This document shows positions 54,377-62,325 of a stretch of 64,000 nucleotides of DNA, one piece after another. A model generated the notes under the pieces. That model saw only the letters and a program-made list of their open reading frames with translations, was not told the DNA's origin and made no database searches. The stretch spans positions 301,573 to 365,572 of the forward strand of contig CAJTFD010000001.1 of assembly GCA_910575625.1 (NCBI GenBank), read 5' to 3'. The position numbers were made by a program, and so were the translations under genes. How positions within the stretch are numbered: position 1 is the first letter of the stretch; each line of letters starts with the position of its first letter. The DNA is from Clostridia bacterium. Its GTDB lineage: Bacteria; Bacillota; Clostridia; Lachnospirales; Lachnospiraceae.

Positions 54377-54532
54377 AGGAACTGTTAAGGATCAACTTTG
54401 CATATGGCGCAGGATAAATCTTTTTATGCAAGGCGGAGGAATGAAGCGTACCGGGGTACGCCGATTGACGACAACGCCGCATAAAGAGATTTAGACAAGC
54501 CAGATGTAAAGATTGATCCTTGGACAGTTCCT
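54377..54532. repeat. 156-bp palindromic element (MITE-like)
   Basis: The ends are near-perfect inverted repeats of about 30 bp: the left starts AGGAACTGTTAAGGATCAA and the right ends TTGATCCTTGGACAGTTCCT. Inside lie a second nested pair (AAATCTTTTTATGC with GCATAAAGAGATTT, about 54418 and 54479) and a central hairpin GCGTACC/GGTACGC. The whole element could fold as one long cruciform or RNA stem. It contains no gene. It fills the gap between uppP and glpK exactly, overlapping the uppP stop codon by one base. Confidence 0.75.
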
Positions 54533-55383
54533 TACGCCAACAGATTTTTTCCGATAAAATACCCGAACACCAGCACGCCCAACACGATCCGATACCATCC
54601 GAACACTTTAAAGTCGTGCTTCTTGATATACCCCATCAAAAATTTGATCGCCAGGATAGATACCAAAAACGCGGTCAGCATCCCCACCAATAAGATCAGA
54701 GCCTCCGCCCCTGTAAAATGCAGCCCAAATTTTATCAGTTTTAACAGACTGGCCCCGAACATCACCGGGATCGCCAGGAAAAACGTAAACTCCGCCGCCA
54801 CGGTCCGTGAGGTCCCCAGCAAGATCCCGCCGATGATCGTAGAACCGGAACGGGAAGTCCCCGGGATCAGGGATAGGACCTGGAAGACCCCGATCAAAAA
54901 CGCGGTCCGAAACGTCAGATCTTTAAGGTCCGTGACCTTGGGCGTACGTTTGGCATTATAGTTTTCTATGATCAAAAACAAGATACCGTACAAGATCAGC
55001 ATCAAAGCCACGACCACATAGTTATACAATTTTTCTTCCAGAAGGTCGTCAAAAGGCAGGCCGATGGCGACCGCGGGCAGACAGGCCACGATGATCTTAA
55101 ACCACAGGACCATCTTATCCATGTCCACATAGCGTTCCCAGGCATTGGACGCTTCCTTCTGGTTGCGGAAAGGCCACAGCCTGGAAAAATACAGGCAGAC
55201 CACCGCCAGGATAGCCCCCAGCTGGATCACCACCCGGAACATTTCCATAAATTCCGGGGTGACGTCCAACTGGATAAATTCATCCGCCAAGATCAGATGG
55301 CCCGTGCTGCTGATCGGCAGCCATTCTGTGATACCCTCCACGATCCCTAGGATGATGACTTTCAAAAATTCAACAATACTCAT
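54532..55383 (-). CDS. uppP: Undecaprenyl-diphosphatase
   Basis: UppP (BacA) recycles the lipid carrier by cleaving undecaprenyl diphosphate and gives bacitracin resistance when overproduced. The 283-residue membrane protein has both catalytic regions, [16 protein letters not shown] and [17 protein letters not shown], and about eight membrane spans. It follows carB by 27 bp and could be in the same transcript. Confidence 0.95.
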   Translation of the reverse strand: MSIVEFLKVIILGIVEGITEWLPISSTGHLILADEFIQLDVTPEFMEMFRVVIQLGAILAVVCLYFSRLWPFRNQKEASNAWERYVDMDKMVLWFKIIVACLPAVAIGLPFDDLLEEKLYNYVVVALMLILYGILFLIIENYNAKRTPKVTDLKDLTFRTAFLIGVFQVLSLIPGTSRSGSTIIGGILLGTSRTVAAEFTFFLAIPVMFGASLLKLIKFGLHFTGAEALILLVGMLTAFLVSILAIKFLMGYIKKHDFKVFGWYRIVLGVLVFGYFIGKNLLA

Positions 55384-55410
55384 ACATTCCCCTTGTTCTC
55401 AAACTTCCCA

Positions 55411-58400
55411 TTATTTTGTGTCGATCGTCGCGATATCCACCAGCGTCAGACTGTGCAGATCCGTGTTTTCCAAACTGGTGACCAGTGCGCTGGCCGTATC
55501 CAGGGAGGTGAGCACATTGACCCCTGTCTCCACCGCATACCGCCGGATCAAAAATCCGTCATGCGCCCGCTCCACACCGGGTGAGGGCGTGTCGATGATC
55601 AGATCGATCTTATGGCCCAAGATCAGATCCAGCAGGTTCGGGGAGGGCTGTTCCAGTTTATTCGTCCGTATGACCTTTACCCCCTGTGCCTTTAAGGCCT
55701 TGGCCGTGCTCCGGGTGGCGAAGATCTTGTACCCAAGAGCCTCGAACCGCCGGGCGATGTCCACCGCCTCCTCTTTATCCTCATCTTTGACCGTTATGAT
55801 CATATTGTTATGACGGGGGAGTCTCACACCGGCCCCCAGGAATGCTTTATAAAGGGCTTCGTTAAACGTCTCCGCGATGCCTAAGCACTCCCCAGTGGAT
55901 TTCATCTCCGGGCCCAGGCTGATATCCGCCCCTCTGATCTTCTCAAAGGAGAATACGGGCATCTTGATGGCAAAATATTTGGCCTCCGGCTGCAGACCCG
56001 GCGTGTAGCCTAAGTCTTTTAACTTTTTCCCCAGGATGACTTTGGTCGCCAGGGGCACGATCGGGATCCCGGTCACCTTGCTGATGTAGGGGACCGTCCG
56101 GCTGGAACGGGGGTTCACCTCGATCACGTACACCTCTTCTTGGCATACGATAAACTGTATGTTGATCATCCCCACAACATGCAAAGATCTTGCCAGCCGC
56201 CGGGTGTATTCCTCGATGGTGGCTTTGGCCTTCTCGCTGATCGTCTGGGCCGGGTACACCGATATACTGTCCCCGGAGTGGATGCCGGCCCGCTCAATAT
56301 GCTCCATGATCCCCGGGATCAGGATGTCCTCCCCGTCGCAGACTGCGTCCACCTCGATCTCCTTGCCCACCAGATATTTATCCACCAAGATCGGGTGTTC
56401 CTGCGCGATCTGGTTGATGATCCCGATATATTCCTCCACGTCCTGATCGTTGATCGCGATCTGCATACCCTGACCGCCCAATACATAGGACGGGCGCACC
56501 AGCACCGGATAACCCAGTCTGTGGGCAGCCGCCTTCGCTTCCTCTGCAGTAAAGACGGTCTGGCCCTGGGGACGGGGGATCTGACACTGCTCCAGGATCT
56601 TATCGAAGAGCTCCCGATCCTCCGCCGCATCCACGTTCTCCGCGGAGGTGCCTAAGATCTTCACACCCATCTTCATCAGCGCTTCCGTCAGTTTGATCGC
56701 TGTCTGGCCGCCAAACTGCACCACCGCCCCGTCCGGCTGCTCGATATTGACCACATTTTCCACATCCTCCGGCGTCAGAGGTTCAAAATACAGCTTATCC
56801 GCAATGTCAAAGTCCGTGCTCACTGTCTCCGGGTTGTTGTTGATGATCACCGTCTCGTATCCCTCTTTGGCAAAAGCCCAGGTACAATGCACAGAACAGA
56901 AATCAAATTCGATCCCCTGGCCGATGCGGATCGGACCGGAACCCAGCACCAGCACCTTTTTCTTGTCCGGGTTCCTTACCGCCTCATTCTCACCGCCGTA
57001 CACGGAATAATAATAGGGCGTCGTCGCCGCAAATTCAGCTGCACAGGTGTCCACCATCTTATAGGCCGCCGTGATGCCGTATCCCAGCCGCATATCTTTG
57101 ACCTGCCCTTCGGTCATGCCCACAAGGTCTGCGATGACATGATCCGGGAATTCCATGCGCTTGGCTTCCCGCAGGAGTTCCTCGGTCAGCGGTCCTTCTT
57201 TTAACGCCTGTTCCATCTCCACCAGGATCGCCAGTTTGTCGATGAACCACAGATCGATCTTGGTCTCCTTGCCGATATCCTCCTGGGGGATCCCTTTTCG
57301 CAGCGCCTCCGCGATCACCCAGATGCGCCTGTCGTCCACCTCTTTTAATCTTTCCCGGAGTTCTTCTCCCGTCAATGCTGTAAGATCATAGGACATCAGA
57401 CTGTCCACATGCTGTTCCAGGGAACGGATTGCTTTCATCAGCGCCCCCTCGAAATTGCTGCAGATGCTCATGACCTCCCCGGTGGCTTTCATCTGTGTGG
57501 TCAGCGCGTGCTCCGCCCCGATGAACTTATCAAAGGGCAGGCGGGGGATCTTCACCACGCAGTAATCCAGCATAGGCTCAAAACTGGCATAGGTCTTTCC
57601 CGTGATGGCGTTGGGGATCTCATCCAGGGTATAGCCCAGCGCGATCTTCGCCGCCACTTTGGCGATCGGATAGCCGGTGGCCTTGGAGGCCAGCGCGGAG
57701 GAACGGCTCACCCGGGGGTTTACCTCGATCACACAGTATTCAAAACTGTCCGGTTTCAACGCGTACTGCACATTGCAGCCTCCTGTGATGTGCAGCTCAC
57801 TGATGATGTTTAAGGCCGATGTGCGCAGCATCTGGTACTCTTTATCCCCCAGGGTCTGGGAGGGCGCCACCACGATGCTGTCCCCTGTATGCACGCCCAC
57901 AGGGTCGATGTTCTCCATGTTGCAGACTGTGATGCAGTTGCCCAGGCTGTCCCGCATCACCTCATATTCGATCTCTTTCCAGCCGGCAATGCAGCGTTCC
58001 ACCAGCACCTGACCAACCCTGGAGAGACGAAGACCGTTTTCCAGGATCTCTCTGAGCTCATGCTCATTGCCTGCGATCCCGCCGCCGCTGCCGCCCAGGG
58101 TATAAGCCGGACGCAGCACCACCGGGTAGCCGATCGTGTTGGTGAAATCTACGCCCTCCTGAACAGTCTCCACCACCAGGGAGGGTGCGATGGGCTCGTG
58201 TATCTTCTCCATCGTGTTCTTAAATTCCAGGCGGTCTTCCGCTTTCTTGATCGTCTCCGGCGTGGTCCCGATCAGGCGCACATTGTGTTCTTCCAGAAAC
58301 CCCTTCTCCGCCAGCTCCATCGCCAGGTTAAGCCCCGCCTGTCCTCCTAGAGTGGGCAGCACGCTGTCCGGTTTTTCTTTCAAGATCAGCTGTTCCACCA

Positions 58401-58617
58401 CCTCAACGGTCAGCGGTTCGATGTAGACCCAGTCTGCGATGTCTTTATCCGTCATGATCGTGGCCGGATTGGAGTTTAGGAGGACCACCTCCACCCCCTC
58501 CTCTTTCAGGGAACGGCAGGCCTGGGTGCCTGCGTAGTCAAATTCCGCCGCCTGACCGATCACGATCGGGCCGGATCCCAGCACAAGGACTTTTTTGATA
58601 TCTGGATTTTTCGGCAT
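55411..58617 (-). CDS. carB: Carbamoyl-phosphate synthase, large subunit
   Basis: The 1068-residue protein has two homologous ATP-grasp halves, each with KKVLVLGSGPI at its start (about 9 and 555), and a C-terminal allosteric domain (about 930 on). LGGQAGLNLAMEL, GGSGGGIAGNEHEL and EVNPRVSRSSALASKATGYPI are visible in the first half. It makes carbamoyl phosphate from ammonia released by CarA, bicarbonate and ATP. Its ATG overlaps the carA stop by one base (TAATG). Confidence 0.97.
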   Translation of the reverse strand: MPKNPDIKKVLVLGSGPIVIGQAAEFDYAGTQACRSLKEEGVEVVLLNSNPATIMTDKDIADWVYIEPLTVEVVEQLILKEKPDSVLPTLGGQAGLNLAMELAEKGFLEEHNVRLIGTTPETIKKAEDRLEFKNTMEKIHEPIAPSLVVETVQEGVDFTNTIGYPVVLRPAYTLGGSGGGIAGNEHELREILENGLRLSRVGQVLVERCIAGWKEIEYEVMRDSLGNCITVCNMENIDPVGVHTGDSIVVAPSQTLGDKEYQMLRTSALNIISELHITGGCNVQYALKPDSFEYCVIEVNPRVSRSSALASKATGYPIAKVAAKIALGYTLDEIPNAITGKTYASFEPMLDYCVVKIPRLPFDKFIGAEHALTTQMKATGEVMSICSNFEGALMKAIRSLEQHVDSLMSYDLTALTGEELRERLKEVDDRRIWVIAEALRKGIPQEDIGKETKIDLWFIDKLAILVEMEQALKEGPLTEELLREAKRMEFPDHVIADLVGMTEGQVKDMRLGYGITAAYKMVDTCAAEFAATTPYYYSVYGGENEAVRNPDKKKVLVLGSGPIRIGQGIEFDFCSVHCTWAFAKEGYETVIINNNPETVSTDFDIADKLYFEPLTPEDVENVVNIEQPDGAVVQFGGQTAIKLTEALMKMGVKILGTSAENVDAAEDRELFDKILEQCQIPRPQGQTVFTAEEAKAAAHRLGYPVLVRPSYVLGGQGMQIAINDQDVEEYIGIINQIAQEHPILVDKYLVGKEIEVDAVCDGEDILIPGIMEHIERAGIHSGDSISVYPAQTISEKAKATIEEYTRRLARSLHVVGMINIQFIVCQEEVYVIEVNPRSSRTVPYISKVTGIPIVPLATKVILGKKLKDLGYTPGLQPEAKYFAIKMPVFSFEKIRGADISLGPEMKSTGECLGIAETFNEALYKAFLGAGVRLPRHNNMIITVKDEDKEEAVDIARRFEALGYKIFATRSTAKALKAQGVKVIRTNKLEQPSPNLLDLILGHKIDLIIDTPSPGVERAHDGFLIRRYAVETGVNVLTSLDTASALVTSLENTDLHSLTLVDIATIDTK

Positions 58618-59690
58618 TAGCTCTCCCCTCCCATCATTTCTATAAAACGGTCAAATAAAGCGGCAGAATCCTCCGGTCCCGGACAGGCTTCCGGGTGGAA
58701 CTGGACGGTAAAGATCTTCTTTCCCACATAGGAGAGACCCTCGTTGGTCTGGTCATTGACATTGATAAAGGCCGGGACCGCCACGCTTGGATCCAGTGTG
58801 TCTCCATCCACCATGTATCCGTGATTCTGGGAAGAGATATAGACCCGCCCGGTCTTTAAGTCTTTCACCGGATGATTGCCGCCCCGGTGGCCGTATTTCA
58901 TCTTCTTCGTATCCGCGCCTGTGGCCAGAGCCATGAGCTGATGTCCCAGACAGATCGCGAAGATCGGGACATCCGAATCGTAGAGTTCTCTGATCTCTTT
59001 TATGATAGAAACGCATTCCTTCGGGTTTCCAGGGCCGTTGGACAGCATGATACCGTCCGGGTTGTCATCCAAGATCTCCCTGGCCGATGCAAAGGCCGGA
59101 TATATGGTCACCTGGCAGCCCCTCTTTTGCAGGGAACGGGCAATATTTGTCTTCGCGCCCAGGTCCATAAAAGCCACTTTCTTTCCCGCGCCCGGCAGAA
59201 CCTTTTTTTCTTTACAGGTCACCTTCTCCACCACTTTGCCTGTGGTGTATGCTCTCAGACGTGGAAGGATCTCCTCCAGACGATAGTCCTCATTGACCGT
59301 GATCATCCCGTTCATGGTCCCTTTTTCCCGCAGCCTCCTGGTCAGCGCCCGGGTGTCGATCCCCGCGATGCCTGGAATGTCATTCTTTTTCAAAAAATCC
59401 CAGATGGTATCCTCACTGCGGAAATTGCTGGGGATCCTGGAAAGTTCCCGTACGATAAAACCCTCGATCCAGGGCCGCGCCGACTCCTGATCCTCGTAAC
59501 AGATCCCATAATTCCCGATCAGCGGATACGTCATGCACACCGCCTGTCCCGCATAGGAGGGATCCGTCATGACTTCCAGATACCCAGTCATCGATGTATT
59601 GAATACGATCTCACTGATCACTTCCCTTGTAGAACCAATGCTCGTCCCTGTAAACACATGGCCATCTTCCAAAATAAGGAATGCTTTCAT
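58617..59690 (-). CDS. carA: Carbamoyl-phosphate synthase, small (glutaminase) subunit
   Basis: The 357-residue subunit hydrolyses glutamine and channels ammonia to CarB. The class I amidotransferase domain has GIMLSNGPGNPKEC, IFAICLGHQLMALATGA with the nucleophile Cys and QFHPEACPGPEDS with catalytic His and Glu. The N-terminal domain starts AFLILEDGHVFTGTSIG. AAGGGAG precedes the ATG. A promoter and a terminator-like hairpin lie in the 120 bp upstream. Confidence 0.97.
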   Translation of the reverse strand: MKAFLILEDGHVFTGTSIGSTREVISEIVFNTSMTGYLEVMTDPSYAGQAVCMTYPLIGNYGICYEDQESARPWIEGFIVRELSRIPSNFRSEDTIWDFLKKNDIPGIAGIDTRALTRRLREKGTMNGMITVNEDYRLEEILPRLRAYTTGKVVEKVTCKEKKVLPGAGKKVAFMDLGAKTNIARSLQKRGCQVTIYPAFASAREILDDNPDGIMLSNGPGNPKECVSIIKEIRELYDSDVPIFAICLGHQLMALATGADTKKMKYGHRGGNHPVKDLKTGRVYISSQNHGYMVDGDTLDPSVAVPAFINVNDQTNEGLSYVGKKIFTVQFHPEACPGPEDSAALFDRFIEMMGGES

Positions 59691-59719
59691 ATATTCTCCC
59701 TTCTCCGTAAGTATAAGGC

Positions 59720-59747
59720 AAAAAAAAAGACATTCTCTTCGTCTTTT
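59720..59747 (-). terminator. Terminator-like hairpin in the carA leader
   Basis: On the minus strand AAAAGAC, loop GAAGAGAAT, GTCTTTT is followed by further T, nine T in all. It lies about 5 nt after the predicted transcription start and about 30 bp before carA. It could act as an attenuator or as a transcript 5' end stabiliser. Confidence 0.5.
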
Positions 59748-59756
59748 ATCATTGCA

Positions 59757-59785
59757 AGTTTATCATACAGTGGGAGTTTTTTCAA
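59757..59785 (-). promoter_or_regulatory. Promoter of carA-carB
   Basis: TTGAAA (59780-59785) and TAAACT (59757-59762) are 17 bp apart on the minus strand. It is divergent from the tRNA promoter, 27 bp away. Confidence 0.55.
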
Positions 59786-59811
59786 CCGGAATAAATTTTT
59801 TCATTTTCCTA

Positions 59812-59840
59812 TTGACATCTGGACCAGGGTGTAGTATTAT
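59812..59840 (+). promoter_or_regulatory. Promoter of tRNA-Leu
   Basis: A consensus TTGACA (59812-59817), 17-bp spacer and TATTAT (59835-59840) lie about 47 bp before the tRNA. Confidence 0.75.
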
Positions 59841-59887
59841 AAGCAAGCAAGCGGTGCTAAGGCATCGGAAACATCCATAAGAGTTAT

Positions 59888-59971
59888 GCAGGAGTGGCGG
59901 AATTGGCAGACGCGCAGGCTTCAGGTGCCTGTGGTCGCAAGATCGTGTGGGTTCAAGTCCCATCTCCTGCA
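59888..59971 (+). tRNA. tRNA-Leu (anticodon CAG)
   Basis: The 84-nt cloverleaf has acceptor arms GCAGGAG and CTCCTGC, a D-arm with GGCGGAATTGGCAGACG, the anticodon stem CAGGC/GCCTG around loop TTCAGGT (anticodon CAG), a long variable arm typical of leucine tRNAs, and the T-loop GTTCAAGTC. The discriminator base is A. CCA is not encoded. Confidence 0.95.
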
Positions 59972-60007
59972 TTCTTTTTTTGTTTAAAAAACATTATGAT
60001 AATAATA

Positions 60008-60045
60008 AAGCCCCTGCTCAGTAGCCCATATTGAGTAGGGGTTTC
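60008..60045 (+). terminator. Terminator after tRNA-Leu
   Basis: AAGCCCCTGCTCA pairs with TGAGTAGGGGTTT (one G-U and some T-A pairs) around a 10-nt loop and is followed by TTTCTT. Confidence 0.7.
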
Positions 60046-60221
60046 TTGCCATAGCCTGCTGCGCCCCTCATTCGGAAAAAATCTCCCACAGATCGTGACA
60101 CACAGTTGACATAAAGTATCTTTCAAACACGCTCTGGGATTTTTTATGATTTTATACGTTACTTTTTCCCTTTTTTATCGTATTATATATGTAGATTGTA
60201 CCATAAAGAGGAGGAAGATAT

Positions 60222-61211
60222 ATGAAAAAAATGAAAAGAGCATTGACGCTGCTCGCTCTGGCGTTATCCCTGATCATTCCCACAGCAGTGTCCACGACCA
60301 CCCCGATGATCGGCATATTCGGCACTGTGGAAACCGCATCTGCCGCGGTACGGATCGACCGCAGTAAGACCACGATCTATATTGGCCAGACTCAAAGATT
60401 AAAACTGGCCGGCACTGCCAAACGAGTCAAATGGTCAAGCACTGACAGATCTGTTGTCACAGTCAATAAAAAAGGGAAGATCACCGGACGGAAAAATGGC
60501 ACTGCCACCATCACTGCAAAGATCTCGAAGAAAAAATACACCTGCAAAGTCACTGTAAAGGCTTATAATGGTATAACCAAGAAATGTTACCGCATAGATG
60601 CCGGCAAGAGCCGTTCATTAAAACAAAGTGCCAACTGGAAAAGCTCTGACGATAACATCGCCAAGGTATCAAAAAGCGGCTTGGTCCGTGCGGTCAGCCC
60701 GGGGACATGTGAAATATCTGCCACTATCAGATACCATCGCTACATCTACGTTATCAAAGTGCCGGAGCCGATCATCGTGACTGCCACGCCTACACCTGGC
60801 ACTACCATAGTCACCACACCTACACCGGGTATCACGGCCACACCTGCGCCGATCACCACGGCCTCTCCCACACCCGCACCGACTATTACGGATACACCTG
60901 CACCGATCATCACCGGTACACCCAGACCGACTGCTACGGTCACTCCTACACCGATCATCACGAGTACACCGAAGCCTGCGCCGGTCATCACAAGCACACC
61001 TAGGCCTGTGATCACAGCCACTCCAACGCCGACACCCGTCATCACGGATACCCCGACACCGACGCCGCAAAGCCTTGTATGGCTGTCCGCGACAGGTGAG
61101 AAATACCACAAGATCCAAAAATGCGGAAACATGGATCCCACCAGAGCTAAGCAGGTAAGCTTAACGGAAGCGATCCGGCTGGGCTATGCGCCCTGTGATA
61201 ATTGTTTTTAG
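60222..61211 (+). CDS. Secreted Big2-domain protein with Pro/Thr repeats and cysteine-rich tail
   Basis: The 329-residue protein starts with a signal peptide (about 1-40, ending TASAA). Big2-type Ig-like sequence follows (about 42-115: VRIDRSKTTIYIGQTQRLKL, VKWSSTDRSVVTVNKKGKITG), then a partial second one to residue 180. About 100 residues of TPxP repeats form a stalk. The last 44 residues (WLSATGEKYHKIQKCGN to PCDNCF) resemble a small Cys/His metal-binding module found at the ends of secreted nucleases and similar proteins. No catalytic domain is seen. GAGGAGG precedes the ATG. Function is unknown; surface or wall binding is likely. Confidence 0.7.
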   Translation: MKKMKRALTLLALALSLIIPTAVSTTTPMIGIFGTVETASAAVRIDRSKTTIYIGQTQRLKLAGTAKRVKWSSTDRSVVTVNKKGKITGRKNGTATITAKISKKKYTCKVTVKAYNGITKKCYRIDAGKSRSLKQSANWKSSDDNIAKVSKSGLVRAVSPGTCEISATIRYHRYIYVIKVPEPIIVTATPTPGTTIVTTPTPGITATPAPITTASPTPAPTITDTPAPIITGTPRPTATVTPTPIITSTPKPAPVITSTPRPVITATPTPTPVITDTPTPTPQSLVWLSATGEKYHKIQKCGNMDPTRAKQVSLTEAIRLGYAPCDNCF

Positions 61212-61228
61212 ATCATGATGAGAAGACC

Positions 61229-61262
61229 GCCCGCCCATCTGCAGTGATGAGGCGGGCAATTT
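61229..61262 (+). terminator. Terminator after the Big2 gene
   Basis: GCCCGCC and GGCGGGC form a 7-bp stem around a 15-nt loop, followed by AATTTTCT, 18 bp after the stop codon. Confidence 0.7.
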
Positions 61263-61267
61263 TCTAC

Positions 61268-61741
61268 TTACTTTTCTTTTTCCCCGCATAAAAATATGAT
61301 CTGCCCTGTCAGGTAAAACAACACTCCCAGAAAGATAGACATATCGGACAGATTAAAGACCGTTTTTTTCAGTCTCTCATTTTTCACGCCAAAACTGAAA
61401 TAGTCGTTGACGTAACCCTTCACTTTCTTATTATACAGGTTGTTCAACCCGCCGCCCAAAGCCAGACCCAGACCCACTTTTTCCAGTTTCCGCCCCTTAG
61501 AAAAGAGCAGCCGGAGCAGATCCCAGGAGACACTGAGCAGCACACCGGCCGAGAGTGCCTCCCCCAGCCGTTCCCGGCCTTTGAACAGTTCAAAGGCCCC
61601 GTGGGGGTTGTGATGATTGCGCAGTATGAGCCGCCCGCCGAAAACTTCCTTATGAAATCCCTGCGGGCAATGGGCGTCCACATAAGATTTTATAAAATGG
61701 TCAAGGATAAATACAGCCGCAGCCAGACAAAGAAAGACCAT
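61268..61741 (-). CDS. Signal peptidase II-like protein
   Basis: The 157-residue membrane protein has four hydrophobic segments and LspA-like landmarks: LDHFIKSYVD, NHHNPHGAFELF (normally N-x-GxAF), GGGLNNLYNKKVKGYVNDYF and TVFNLSDMSIFLG. LspA removes signal peptides from lipoproteins using two Asp. The two expected ones, VNDYF and FNLSD, are present. The nearby NLYDR-type Asp is Asn here (NLYNK), and loops differ from typical LspA. A divergent or specialised LspA paralogue is likely. AAGGAGG precedes the ATG. Confidence 0.7.
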   Translation of the reverse strand: MVFLCLAAAVFILDHFIKSYVDAHCPQGFHKEVFGGRLILRNHHNPHGAFELFKGRERLGEALSAGVLLSVSWDLLRLLFSKGRKLEKVGLGLALGGGLNNLYNKKVKGYVNDYFSFGVKNERLKKTVFNLSDMSIFLGVLFYLTGQIIFLCGEKEK

Positions 61742-61765
61742 CGCTCCCTCCTTCTATCTGTTCCT

Positions 61766-62242
61766 CTATTCTTCGATATCTTCTCCAGTCTCTTCTGATC
61801 CCTTGTCTTCTTTAAACGGATCGTCTTTCTCCTCCGAAGCTGGTTTTGGGTCTTCCACCACCTCTTCTTCCGTTTCCTCCTCACACTCTGCCCCGCACTG
61901 CAGGCAGAACCTGGCATCTTTTGGCAGAGCGGCCCCGCAGGCTGCACAGACTTTCTCGCCCCGTTTCCGGGCCATGCTCTCACGCATCTTGGCGATGGAC
62001 ATCTTATGCTCTGTGACCTCCTCGCAGAGAGCGGCTATCTCCTCATGCAGCGGCTCACCCTCCACAAATTTCTCATAGATGATGTTGCCCACGTCCCTGA
62101 GGCACTGATCGATCTGCCTCTGCTCTCCACTGATCTTATTCCTCATCTTCTGGCTCTCGAAAAAACTATCCGTCTTCGCCGTAAACTCTTTCGCCGCCTG
62201 ATGCAATGTCTCTCCAAAATCTGCAAAAAAATCATCTGTCAT
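61766..62242 (-). CDS. Coiled-coil and zinc-ribbon protein with acidic tail
   Basis: The 158-residue cytoplasmic protein has an alpha-helical, probably coiled-coil first part (about 1-90), a zinc ribbon CAACGAALPKDARFCLQCGA (about 98-117) and a C-terminal tail of about 40 residues rich in Glu and Asp. No enzyme domain is visible. Small proteins of this design are common in Clostridia and unassigned. GAGGAG lies upstream. It sits between clpX and the LspA-like gene on the same strand. Confidence 0.6.
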   Translation of the reverse strand: MTDDFFADFGETLHQAAKEFTAKTDSFFESQKMRNKISGEQRQIDQCLRDVGNIIYEKFVEGEPLHEEIAALCEEVTEHKMSIAKMRESMARKRGEKVCAACGAALPKDARFCLQCGAECEEETEEEVVEDPKPASEEKDDPFKEDKGSEETGEDIEE

Positions 62243-62325
62243 CGTTCATTTCTCCTCTCCTGAAATCTCTCTCTGATACAAAATTATATGTCCTCACACA
62301 CATCTTCCATACATCAGAACATCGT

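Noticed and set aside
59691..59760. PyrR attenuator or T-box before carA
   Set aside because: No PyrR-binding consensus, specifier loop or antiterminator sequence is present; only a short terminator-like hairpin.
60760..61070. CRISPR-like or tandem DNA repeat
   Set aside because: The repetition comes from Thr-Pro codons within an open reading frame; unit lengths vary and there are no spacers.
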